Assembly (NCBI GenBank): GCA_022842785.1
Contig: JALHOW010000006.1
Location: forward strand, 248,001 to 312,000
From: Hyphomicrobiaceae bacterium
Lineage (GTDB): Bacteria > Pseudomonadota > Alphaproteobacteria > Rhizobiales > Hyphomicrobiaceae
DNA length: 64,000 nucleotides
Direction: 5' to 3'
The notes beneath the pieces were generated by a model. That model saw only the letters and a list, made by a program, of their open reading frames with translations, ran no database searches and was not told where the DNA came from. Position 1 is the stretch's first letter. Each line of letters begins with the position of its first letter. Shown one piece after another: positions 1 to 8,532 of the stretch. The translations under genes were made by a program, and so were the position numbers.

Positions 1-2
1 CA

Positions 3-986
3 GAACGCGACAAGCCCTCCGAGGGGGCATGGCGGCCGGCCGCCGACCTGGCAATCAAGCTCAAGCTGGAGCGCAACGAGACCACGGATATGCTGGAGCG
101 TCCGGCCGAAGATTGTTGGCTGGCGGTGGACGTACTGCCGATTCTGTCCGGCTTGACTGATGAATCCATTCAAGCCGTCGACCAGCCGGTCAAGGTGCAG
201 GTGCTCAGCAGCCATCCATCCGAGGTCAGGGCAGTCGCGCGCCCTGCCCGCATTTCCACATTCGCGCCCGGCGTGTGGTGCCAGTTCAGCGAAGCAATGT
301 CGACGTTCAATGTCACGCCTGCGCGAAGCACTGCCGCATCACCGATGTCGGTGACTGAGCTTTCCGGTACTCTGCTTCTGCTCAAAAATTCCCCTGGTGC
401 CAAGCCGGGTAGCCCATCCCTTCCCACACGCACGCGTTGGATCGAGATCAGGCTCAGAAGCAAGCGGTACCGACCAAGTAGTCCGATCCGCTGGCTGGAC
501 TCCGTTGCCGATGTCGTCGCCGGCGCGCAGATCGAGCATATCGTGCTGGCCGTCGTCACGCGCTACGTCGCGGACGCTTTTGCACGGCAACGAGAGATTC
601 CTTTGGCGGCGCTCCATCTCACGGACGAGCGAAATGCGCCGTGGCAGTCGGTCGAACGGTTGCTCATACCGGTCCCCTTCGTCGCGGCTGATACCAAAGA
701 TAGCGACGTCGAAGGAACGCTCGCCGGTCTCGCCCCGATCGTCTCGTGGCACTCATGGGGCGAGAGTTTCGAAGGGGCGTCCCCTGGAAGACCGGCCGGC
801 CGGGTGCGGTTCATGAAGCTCCTCGTACCGAAAGCGATCGACAAGGGCGGTTTCGCGCCTGTGCGCTTCAAAGATCTGAAATCTCTATTCGCAAGAGCGG
901 ATCCGAGCGCGGACCCGATGAACCCTCCCGATGCCGCCGGGATGATCATAGGTATCTCGAAGCCGATCGAGGTCATGCACGAGTAA
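3..986 (+). CDS. Hypothetical protein, 5' end outside window
   Basis: An open frame runs from the window edge to a TAA at 984-986, giving at least 327 residues. The first in-window ATG is at 90, but the frame is open and well coded upstream of it, so the true start probably lies outside the window. Third codon positions are mostly G or C along the whole frame, as in the host's genes, and the composition is balanced, whereas the opposite-strand frames look like shadows rich in Arg, Asp and Ser. I recognise no family, no signal peptide and no membrane segment. It ends in a region of decayed mobile DNA, so it could also be a gene remnant. Confidence 0.45.
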   Translation, partial: ERDKPSEGAWRPAADLAIKLKLERNETTDMLERPAEDCWLAVDVLPILSGLTDESIQAVDQPVKVQVLSSHPSEVRAVARPARISTFAPGVWCQFSEAMSTFNVTPARSTAASPMSVTELSGTLLLLKNSPGAKPGSPSLPTRTRWIEIRLRSKRYRPSSPIRWLDSVADVVAGAQIEHIVLAVVTRYVADAFARQREIPLAALHLTDERNAPWQSVERLLIPVPFVAADTKDSDVEGTLAGLAPIVSWHSWGESFEGASPGRPAGRVRFMKLLVPKAIDKGGFAPVRFKDLKSLFARADPSADPMNPPDAAGMIIGISKPIEVMHE

Positions 987-2036
987 TCCAACTCAGCATC
1001 GCCACGTTTTCTATCCATCCCGCTGTTTGGCTACGGAGGTGTCGCACCGCATGATACCGGCCCCGCACACGCGCTGAGCGTTTAAGCCAGCTAGATCATT
1101 CGATATGTCATCGACACGGTAGCCATTTTTAATGTTTCCGAAAGCTGTCGCCTTGGCTCAATCGATCGCAGAGCGCACCACACTGGCTTATTGGGCGGCA
1201 TGGGAGATCCGCACTCCGTGGTATCCCGAACTCGCTCCTCGATTGCGTAGTCTGCCTTGCGGTCACCATCGCGCCGTGATGTAGTGGTCGCATCGCTTGG
1301 TTCCCAATCGCTATTATTGATGAGGCTATTCAACATGATTGTAATCAATATGCCCACTACTGCGGCTATGGTCGTTGATACAACTAAACTTCTGTGGATG
1401 CCCAAAACGCTGAGCGCGCAGCTTGGCTCGAATTCCTCTGTTATTATTGATGAAGTATCTTCAAGGCGGCCCCCTGCCCCTTTAGGAGGGCCGCGCAAGC
1501 TGCAAAACCGCACAATAGCCTAATTCGCCACCGCTCAGGCGCCTCACCAAAGAAACACCCCGGTGGGACGGAACTGTTCGCCGGGCCCTGCGGATGGCCC
1601 TGATGGGCGCGTGCTCGAAATAGACGTCGGATCGGTTGCGTCGCAGCAATCTCGAAGCCCCCGAGTGTCATCGACGTGGCAACCACAACGCATTACCTCT
1701 CACCGTCCGTTCGTACGGCGCCGTTGGCCCATCTCAACAAAAGCCGTATGTCGGCAATCGAGGGCATAACGGACGCAGCGAGGATGCAATGACCGCCGTC
1801 GGCCGGCAGGCTCGACGATGTCGGCAATCTCTGCATCTCGCTTTAACGCGTCGACGGGACATCCCAATAGCGGACATAAACTACGCACGAGCGACTTCGA
1901 CGAAAGCACTCATCGAAATGTCGGCTACGGAGGTTAATCCGGACTTGGTCGCGCGAGCTACCACCATCGTTTCTGACCCCAACTGGTCCTCAGCCGAAAG
2001 TACGAAGCGGACCAATTTTCGTCAGCTTATTTACGG
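987..2036. other. Gene-poor stretch without a convincing gene
   Basis: About 1 kb with lower GC than the core. The only frame with some protein-like character is on the minus strand at 1091-1513 (listed separately). Other frames are short, start without a ribosome binding site and have skewed composition. Given the decayed recombinase next door, this is most simply old mobile-element debris. Confidence 0.5.
1091..1513 (-). CDS. Possible small single-pass membrane protein
   Basis: A 140-codon frame opening with GTG. Around residues 42-66 it contains a hydrophobic stretch (VVSTTIAAVVGILITIML) that would make one transmembrane helix, followed by a polar tail of about 75 residues. No ribosome binding site supports the GTG, and the first 30 residues look non-coding, so the true start may be internal. 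No family is recognised. It stands alone between a truncated unknown gene and a recombinase pseudogene. It may be spurious. Confidence 0.25.
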   Translation of the reverse strand: MRFCSLRGPPKGAGGRLEDTSSIITEEFEPSCALSVLGIHRSLVVSTTIAAVVGILITIMLNSLINNSDWEPSDATTTSRRDGDRKADYAIEERVRDTTECGSPMPPNKPVWCALRSIEPRRQLSETLKMATVSMTYRMI

Positions 2037-2450
2037 TCAAGCAGACACTGGTAAAATTGGAGCGGGTGATGCCCTCGGCGAGCGCGCTCCTTGAGCGGGC
2101 TGCGCTAGAACTCGCCGATGGCGGCCAGCACATGGGACAACGGGGCCCGGCCGGCTGCCGGTATCGACGGCTTGGTCGAGAACAACAAGGTCGACGACTT
2201 TGCGTTGGATCTCGTTGTCGATCCGGTTGCGATCGAGGATGGAACGGGCGAGGCGGTCAAGCCTTGTCACGACAAACTGGTCCACCTTCGCGAATGAATG
2301 TCAGGGCCTGGTGAAGCGCCTCGCGCTCGTCACGGGAGGCGTGGCTGTTCTTCTCCTCGAAGATCCTCTCGCAACCGTGGGCTTTGGGCTTGTCGAGTTG
2401 GGTTCGAGGTTCTGCCCGACCGTCGAGATGCGGGTGTATCAAATGTTCAT
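2037..2450 (-). pseudogene. Decayed serine recombinase (resolvase/invertase family)
   Basis: Pieces in different frames add up to the N-terminal catalytic domain of a serine recombinase. The start at 2450 reads M-N-I-stop-YTRISTVGQN, where the TGA replaces the Gly normally preceding YxRxST and so removes the catalytic region. A frame change near 2400 leads to AHGCERIFEEK, another near 2285 to DQFVVTRLDRLARS, then VDLVVLDQAVDTGSR, and a third shift before an HVLAAIGEF-like stretch ending in a stop. These are family signature blocks in the right order. At least three frameshifts and two nonsense codons make it non-functional. It marks the region as former transposon or genomic-island DNA. Confidence 0.85.
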
Positions 2451-2684
2451 AGTCTTAAATGTGTTAGGGGGTAGTGAGAGGGCGACGCGAGACCCGATCT
2501 GGGGCACAGTTTACGCAGGACCGGCGAGAGCGCAAACGGGCGTCTCACATTCCTTGCCTTCGGAGACACAGCAGGAACTGATGTAGACAGCGCACCCGCC
2601 CAAACCAGGTAAGCCATGAATGAACCGTCGTGCACGACCAGACTGCCTTAAATGCAAACCAATAACGGCAGGAGCTAGCCTTCG

Positions 2685-5600
2685 CTATTCAGCGTCCCAG
2701 TATCCCGCCCACGCGTCAAACATTGCATCGGGAAACTGTGCAAGCATCAGCTCAGAATACAGCAGGTCAACAAGGCCGAAGGAGTTTATCGGGCGACCTT
2801 GGTCAGTTAGGATTTGCAAAGCCGCGACTGAATCCCGCAGAAACGAACGAGTAATAAGTGTAAGCAAAATACCGAACGCGGCAGGACTCATGCGAAGAGG
2901 ATGCTGTTGGTTGGACTGCGAAGTTAGCAACCAGGGGAAATCTACAAGGACGGCCGTGAAACCCTCGGGAGTCGGCCTTAATTCATAATCTTGGTGAGAT
3001 GGCTGAATGTGCCATTTTATTGCATTAATCGGGATCCTTTCATCGTCTTCCCAATGGACTTTGCTTCCGATAATAAGAAGTGCTCCGACCTCCTCCCGAA
3101 TCATTATTTTCGGAACATCCGCGCCCACCGCGCCGGGGGCACCACCAAACGTAAATTGAACTTCTCCGCCGTCACTTTGAGGCCATTCCGGGATATCTAG
3201 ATTGTTTTCCGAGTATTTCTTAATAACCGAATCCGCATATTCCCAATACTCCAGACAGCTCTCATCGTTTCCGCCAATCGCCGAGCTATAGACGAATTCT
3301 GACTTTAATGAATGAAAGCTTTCCCTCATATAGTCGCGCACCTGCCGTCGAATTGCGCTGCGTTGCTCTATAGTATATGGATCAAGGTCAAACTCACCTG
3401 AGCTAATTGATTTCGGCGTAGCGCCGCGCTGAAGCAGGGCATGCGCAAGCTTTCTAGACACCAATGCTTTTTGATTTCCAGCCTTGTCTAGCAGTGGCAA
3501 AGCATTCTCCGCGCAACCAAGTCTAAGTCGCGTTGTCAAGCGCCGTGCTTTGGTTTGCAAGATCCGAGTGTCACCGGTTGCTTTACTAAACCGCATAAGG
3601 TTGGTCACAAACGACAGCTTCCAACTGATCCGATCAGCCAAGGTAGCGAAGTTGGTGGCAATATCGGTCCTTCGACCCGCGATTACGCCAAGGTTTTTAA
3701 GTGTCTCTTGAATTTGGGAGATCGGTTGCCCTGTGACCCACATAAGCAGGCCGCAGAATAAACGAAGACAAGCGTCATGCACCTCCACTGCGGTAGCATC
3801 CGGTACGGGCGCACCCCTGGGATCGTCATCGCACTCTCGGAGAAATACGCTAATCTTCTGCGTAACGGCTTCAGTAAATCCAATTGCAGAAAAATTTGCC
3901 ACAATCCATTTTAGCATAGACTCGCGATTCTCACCAATTGATGCGTCACCTCTAATTTCCGACATTCCCCCGATTACTTGCCGATGGGCCTCATTTTGAA
4001 CAATAATTGGCAACAATAAAGTTTCCACGGGCGGAGTACCGTCATCTTCAGCAGGCCTCCACTGAGCGAGCATCGTTTGGAGAGCCTTCTTCAATGGCTC
4101 AAGGGTCGTGATCTCGGTGCCAGTATCGATAATCGAAGAGCCTAAGTTAGTGATCTTAAATCCGCGGCCATTCTGCTGCACTAGCTCGAATGAGGGGGCT
4201 TGCGATGCGTCTATGATCAGTTTGACGCTGGCTCTGAGGCGCTCTGTATCTCGGACATTATCGCCGTGCTCATGCGAATATAAGAGTTCCCCAGTAAATT
4301 CGTCTTCCAACTCCTCAAGAGTTGCGTCGTTCCGGCGCGTAGCGCCGTTTAAACCTGGCGCACCCCCCGTGAACCGCAATCCGTCAAGGACAGTTTTTGT
4401 GAATGGATATGAAAACAGCAAGGGGGCCTGATCGATGCGTTTTGACTTAATAATTCGCTCGTACGCCTCTTTATCCTCGCCATGGACGATTTTGCTACCC
4501 ATTTGATCTTCGCTGTCGGCGCAATAAAAATGCGCTACCAGCCGACGAGCTGCCGTGCTTTGAGATGTGATTGGCCAGACATAAACAGCGGCAGTCCCTG
4601 TTCCCTCCTGGTTCAGCCGCCCCGCCCGCCCGCACATGTTGAAAAAAGCACATCGGCTCAAAAGTGTCGGGGAGGCACCAAATTCCTGATTGCGCTCAGA
4701 GGCGGGAAATTCCAACGACAATATCGCCACATCGTCCAAGGCTAGATTCACTCCATAGCTCAATGTTTCAGTCGCAATGATTACTTCCGAAGCACAGGCA
4801 GCGGGCAGTGGCTTGGCCAAATACTCCTCAATCGCAAAGCGTAGTCCGCGACTGATGTCGGCGTTGTGCACAAAGACGCCGCGACCCAGCGAGCGATTCA
4901 ATACGTCAATCGCCACAGAGGTGTCATCGTTCTTGGCTTCCTCGATTACAGAAGTGAGTCGTTCGAGATGATAGTCTCTGCTCGCAAGTGTAGCGTTCTT
5001 CTTTATCTCCGATTGAAGTCTATTAGCTAATTCTAGCTGATCGGCTTTTGATCCAATAAAGACAAGTAGCCGTTTGCCCAACGGGTGATTCGAAATCCAG
5101 TCCTTCATGAAGTGCAGTTGCTTATCTATCAACTTTAACTTTGCGCCACGCTCCCCTTGATAGATTTTCTGTGGGATCTCTGCTTGCTTCTGGCTAACCC
5201 GATTCTCGAATTCGAGTAGTTCAGCCTCTGTCAGGTGGAGCGGTTCATTTGCGGAAAACTGAGCTATAAGAGTCATCCTGTACGAGCAAGTCCCAACCGA
5301 TTCTGGTTCCACAATGTAATGTTTCACCGGTTTCGGTCGGCCAATATCTGTCGCAAGAAGCGGCTCGATCGTTACATCTTTGTCCCAGTCGTAGTTCTGC
5401 AGGTATTTTTTGAATTTTTCAACGGCAGCCAACTCGGTCGTTACCCCCACCAGCCGAAGCGGAATGCGAAAGCCATCCCGTTTTTGTCGCCGCCTTTTCT
5501 CGTACTTCATTTTGGCGATCAGCGATTCAATTATAGGCCCCCTATGAATGTCGGACACCATGTGAAGCTCGTCAATCACAACCATCGTGATTCGTTTGAG

Positions 5601-7430
5601 CAGTTCGGGTGATGCAGACAGAACGACATTTGCTTTTTCGAATACGAGGCACGCGATGAAGAACTCACCTCTGATGAGTGCGCGATCACTCGAATGATCT
5701 TCCCCCGTTGAGAGGATAACATTTTCGGAATATCTGTCGATTTTGAACGCTCTGAAGGTTTCACTCCAGGCTCGCCAACGCTCTTGCGCTAAGGCACGAG
5801 TGGGCGCCAAATAAATAATTCTAGCAGATGTTAAATCATCGTCATTTGAAAGGCCGAACAACAATTCGGCTGCAGTAGTCTTTCCCGAGGATGTTCCCCC
5901 GCATAACAAAATATCCCTAAAAGAATGAAGTGAATCATTGCTTAGAAATAAAGCTAACTGCTGCTGAAGTAATGTGCATGATTTATCGGCGAAAGATCTC
6001 TCATAGTTTGCTATTAATAAGGGATGAAGTAGTGTTTGTCGCCCATATGACAAGTGCATCAATTGTTTCAGAGGGGCTCTGTCCGTCTGAAGCTGTACGG
6101 TATCGGCATGCTTGTCAAACGAGGTCGCGGCTTGGTCAGTCTCTGCGCTGGTTGGCGTGGGGGATGATTTGAGTTTATCTAATACCGAGAAGGCGTTGCT
6201 CTTTCCAGGTTGCACAATTGCCGGTCGCGCTTTTAGTGTATTGAGTTCGGCGCACATGTCTCTGCATGATGTGTCCCAGGTGGGCCATTGGGTGGCAATC
6301 GCTTCCGCGATAATTGTCGCGCCAGCTTTGTAGGCGTCATACTTGCTTAATACGTCACGCATCCGGATGCGTAAATGGTTCGCTAGTTCCTGTTCTTTGA
6401 AGTCGGCCACCTCAAGCCATTCAATCTCACGCGTTGGTGGCTTGGGGATAATGCGCCGGATCTCATGATAGAATCCAGAATTTTTTCCCGTGATCAATGG
6501 CACTCCAAGGCAGGCCGCCTCAAGGCTCGCGAGGCCGAATGTCTCTACAATAGATGGCGTGAGAATAACGCGGGAAGTTCTAATAATGCCGGCTGTCCTT
6601 GAGGTATGAAAATCGAAGTATGGATCGAAATCAAGAAAATTAATCCGAGCTGCAAGAGCCCCTTCGTTGAACACGTTCTTTTTTATTTCCCCCTGTGCTC
6701 GCGCGGAAAGATTTAAGCCGAGAAGGCGCAGCTCGGGTAGGGGTTTGCCTTCAAAATCGCCGCCCTGGAATTCAGCCGATAACGCTTTATAGGCAGAAAG
6801 AACCGCTGTCGCCTGTTTTTGATCGTTCCCCAACGATAGGCGGCCAAACACAGTTATTGATCCCGTTCGATCAAGGAACGCCGGAGCAATTTCTTCGCGT
6901 CCCGGAGTAAATGATTTTATTTTTACCCCCAGGCCGTGATATTCGCGCTTGAGCTGGTCGGCTAGCCATTTACCACTTGTAAAGGCCAAATCGGAAGCGG
7001 CAATCAGCTCGAGCTGTGAATCTGTTCGCGCCGTTCGTTCGTCGTCGGAAAGAGACCCAAAATATTCCGACTCGCGATATAGCGTGTGGATGAAGGACAC
7101 AATCCTAGGTTGGCGCGTTGTTTTTGGAAGATGGTCCAGAAAGATTTTACTCACGATATCGTGTATTATGACTACGTCGACATCGATGAGTTCTGAGTAT
7201 TTGACGAAGCCAATATCTTCTTTTGCCCATTTACCCGGGCGCTCGTCAGTCGTGAACTTTAGGTGCACGCCTTTTGATCGAGCGTCGTCAGCATCTCCCT
7301 CTGTGCGTTCCTTTACGAAGGCCGTTACAGTGTGTCCTAATCTTACGAGGGCGCAGCACATTCTGTAGTTAAATACATTTACGCCGCCGTGTTTAGATCC
7401 CCAGGCGGTTGACACGCTTAGAAAATGCAT
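2685..7430 (-). CDS. Glycosyltransferase (GT4-like)-Ski2-like DExH helicase fusion protein
   Basis: One uninterrupted 1581-residue frame. The start at 7430 is chosen because AAGGAGG lies six bases upstream; an in-frame ATG at 7463 lacks such a site. Residues 1 to about 400 form a GT-B glycosyltransferase: GGVNVFNYR near the N-terminus, a GRLSLGNDQKQ segment, and SIVETFGLASLEAACLG, which carries the GT4 EX7E pair (E296, E304). A low-complexity linker (about 405-455) follows. A helicase core comes next: Walker A GGTSSGKTT (K517), motif Ia APTRALAQ, motif II DELH (620-623), GVTTEL at motif III, TETLSYGVNL at motif V and MCGRAGRL at motif VI (GRAGR 934-938), the set of Ski2-like superfamily 2 enzymes. 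About 580 C-terminal residues are unrecognised. No signal peptide or membrane helix, so cytoplasmic. Lower GC than the flanks and no partner gene nearby suggest transfer. Function unknown; a role in defence is inference. Confidence 0.9.
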   Translation of the reverse strand: MHFLSVSTAWGSKHGGVNVFNYRMCCALVRLGHTVTAFVKERTEGDADDARSKGVHLKFTTDERPGKWAKEDIGFVKYSELIDVDVVIIHDIVSKIFLDHLPKTTRQPRIVSFIHTLYRESEYFGSLSDDERTARTDSQLELIAASDLAFTSGKWLADQLKREYHGLGVKIKSFTPGREEIAPAFLDRTGSITVFGRLSLGNDQKQATAVLSAYKALSAEFQGGDFEGKPLPELRLLGLNLSARAQGEIKKNVFNEGALAARINFLDFDPYFDFHTSRTAGIIRTSRVILTPSIVETFGLASLEAACLGVPLITGKNSGFYHEIRRIIPKPPTREIEWLEVADFKEQELANHLRIRMRDVLSKYDAYKAGATIIAEAIATQWPTWDTSCRDMCAELNTLKARPAIVQPGKSNAFSVLDKLKSSPTPTSAETDQAATSFDKHADTVQLQTDRAPLKQLMHLSYGRQTLLHPLLIANYERSFADKSCTLLQQQLALFLSNDSLHSFRDILLCGGTSSGKTTAAELLFGLSNDDDLTSARIIYLAPTRALAQERWRAWSETFRAFKIDRYSENVILSTGEDHSSDRALIRGEFFIACLVFEKANVVLSASPELLKRITMVVIDELHMVSDIHRGPIIESLIAKMKYEKRRRQKRDGFRIPLRLVGVTTELAAVEKFKKYLQNYDWDKDVTIEPLLATDIGRPKPVKHYIVEPESVGTCSYRMTLIAQFSANEPLHLTEAELLEFENRVSQKQAEIPQKIYQGERGAKLKLIDKQLHFMKDWISNHPLGKRLLVFIGSKADQLELANRLQSEIKKNATLASRDYHLERLTSVIEEAKNDDTSVAIDVLNRSLGRGVFVHNADISRGLRFAIEEYLAKPLPAACASEVIIATETLSYGVNLALDDVAILSLEFPASERNQEFGASPTLLSRCAFFNMCGRAGRLNQEGTGTAAVYVWPITSQSTAARRLVAHFYCADSEDQMGSKIVHGEDKEAYERIIKSKRIDQAPLLFSYPFTKTVLDGLRFTGGAPGLNGATRRNDATLEELEDEFTGELLYSHEHGDNVRDTERLRASVKLIIDASQAPSFELVQQNGRGFKITNLGSSIIDTGTEITTLEPLKKALQTMLAQWRPAEDDGTPPVETLLLPIIVQNEAHRQVIGGMSEIRGDASIGENRESMLKWIVANFSAIGFTEAVTQKISVFLRECDDDPRGAPVPDATAVEVHDACLRLFCGLLMWVTGQPISQIQETLKNLGVIAGRRTDIATNFATLADRISWKLSFVTNLMRFSKATGDTRILQTKARRLTTRLRLGCAENALPLLDKAGNQKALVSRKLAHALLQRGATPKSISSGEFDLDPYTIEQRSAIRRQVRDYMRESFHSLKSEFVYSSAIGGNDESCLEYWEYADSVIKKYSENNLDIPEWPQSDGGEVQFTFGGAPGAVGADVPKIMIREEVGALLIIGSKVHWEDDERIPINAIKWHIQPSHQDYELRPTPEGFTAVLVDFPWLLTSQSNQQHPLRMSPAAFGILLTLITRSFLRDSVAALQILTDQGRPINSFGLVDLLYSELMLAQFPDAMFDAWAGYWDAE

Positions 7431-7797
7431 CGAGCCCCTCCTTGCCACGGCAGGCTTAATCATTGTCGGTGCAGAGTTATGCCGATTTTGTTTTTGGAAT
7501 TGAGAATAGTCCTGGCGCGAGAATGGCTGAGGAATGGCTGCCTAGAAGAGAAGGAATAAGGATAAGCACCCTTCTCCTGTGCGGGATAAGCGGGCGTGTC
7601 GCCGCCGCAAGGTCAGCGATGATCGGTCTGTGCGTGGCATGGCTCACTGCCTCACTCCTCCACTCCGTTCCGGCCCTGCGCGGCACCTCGATGGTGCACG
7701 ACGATAGGGTGCGGCGTCTTTCCAAAGCCCGCTTTGCACCTTGGCCGCTGAAGGGCATTTCGGAAGTCGTGCGCCAGCATGGCTAAGGGTAACAACA
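7431..7797. other. Upstream region of the fusion gene, no gene seen
   Basis: No frame here looks coding. The stretch should contain the promoter of the large minus-strand gene; its ribosome binding site is at about 7437-7443. I could not single out a convincing -35/-10 pair. Confidence 0.4.
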
Positions 7798-8006
7798 ATG
7801 TCACAGCGGATAGACGTTCATCAAGCAATCGCTGACCGGATCATTGCCGCGGTCGAGCAATGAGCCAGCGTGTTGAGCTGCCTAAGTATCGACCCGCCGT
7901 GGCCGTCACGCGGTCGGTTAACATCGCGTCTGGCAAGAGGCAGGCTGCCAGGTCTGGCACGCTGAAGGCTGAAGATTGGGAACGAGCCGATTGTGACGCT
8001 TCGTAA
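7798..8006 (+). pseudogene. Remnant of ArdC-like antirestriction protein N-terminus
   Basis: An ATG at 7798 opens a 21-codon frame containing IDVHQAIADRIIAAVEQ, which resembles the start of plasmid ArdC/DUF1738 antirestriction and primase-type proteins (D-hydrophobic-x-Q-x-(I/V)-T/A-D-x-I). It stops at TGA 7861. In another frame from 7872, PKYRPAVAVTRSVNIASGK resembles the next block of that family (a W-x-R-P segment followed by (V/P)-N-x-x-(T/S)-G-K), before a TAA at 8004. The rest of the gene is absent. The match is by eye only. If right, it indicates plasmid or integrative-element DNA decayed beside the tRNA-Lys gene. Confidence 0.4.
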
Positions 8007-8249
8007 AGCGTACATCTCTCGGATTGCCTCTCATCGCTGCGCTCAAAGTGTTCGTTGCCGCGACTAAGGATCAGGTGAGCACGATAGTTCGCAATCTCGA
8101 GCGAACGGAAGGGGTGGCAGCTAGGTGGCCAAGCCAGCGCGGCAGCCATCCAAGCCCACGCCCGGGCTCGCCGACCAGCTGCGTGAATGCCTGGTGAATG
8201 CCGTAGCTTTAAGCCCTGGTGGCGTTGCAACTCAAGGCCATGATTTTCC

Positions 8250-8324
8250 TGGTGAGCGGGGTGGGGATCGAACCCACGACCATCTGATTAAAAGTCAGAT
8301 GCTCTACCACTGAGCTACCCGCCC
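8250..8324 (-). tRNA. tRNA-Lys (anticodon TTT)
   Basis: The complement folds as a complete cloverleaf: acceptor GGGCGGG pairing with CCCGCTC (one G-U), D arm AGCTCAGTGGTAGAGC, anticodon arm TCTGA-CTTTTAA-TCAGA, T arm GTGGG-TTCGATC-CCCAC, discriminator A and an encoded CCA at 8250-8252. The anticodon is TTT. Its 3' end faces the accessory region at 1-8.2 kb, a usual arrangement for island integration, but I found no second copy of the 3' end in the window. Confidence 0.97.
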
Positions 8325-8532
8325 TCCGATCGCGATTGCCGAGGTGACGGCGCCATCGCATGGTCATCAAGGGCTATCACGGTCGAAGCCGATGATGGGA
8401 GCATGAGGCACGCGCCAGATGATGCCGCGTAGCGATGCCCTGATGCGATCAGGCTCCGGCGCCGTGCTTACAGGGCTTTACCGGGGATGGCAACGCCCGA
8501 GGGCATATCCCGGGGCGATGCGTCGCGAGGGT

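Noticed and set aside
339-752. Minus-strand frame of 137 codons at the left end
   Set aside because: Asp/Arg-rich antisense image of the better plus-strand frame at 3-986.
7463-7786. Plus-strand frame of 107 codons upstream of the fusion gene
   Set aside because: No ribosome binding site, overlaps the fusion gene's 5' region, composition without protein character.
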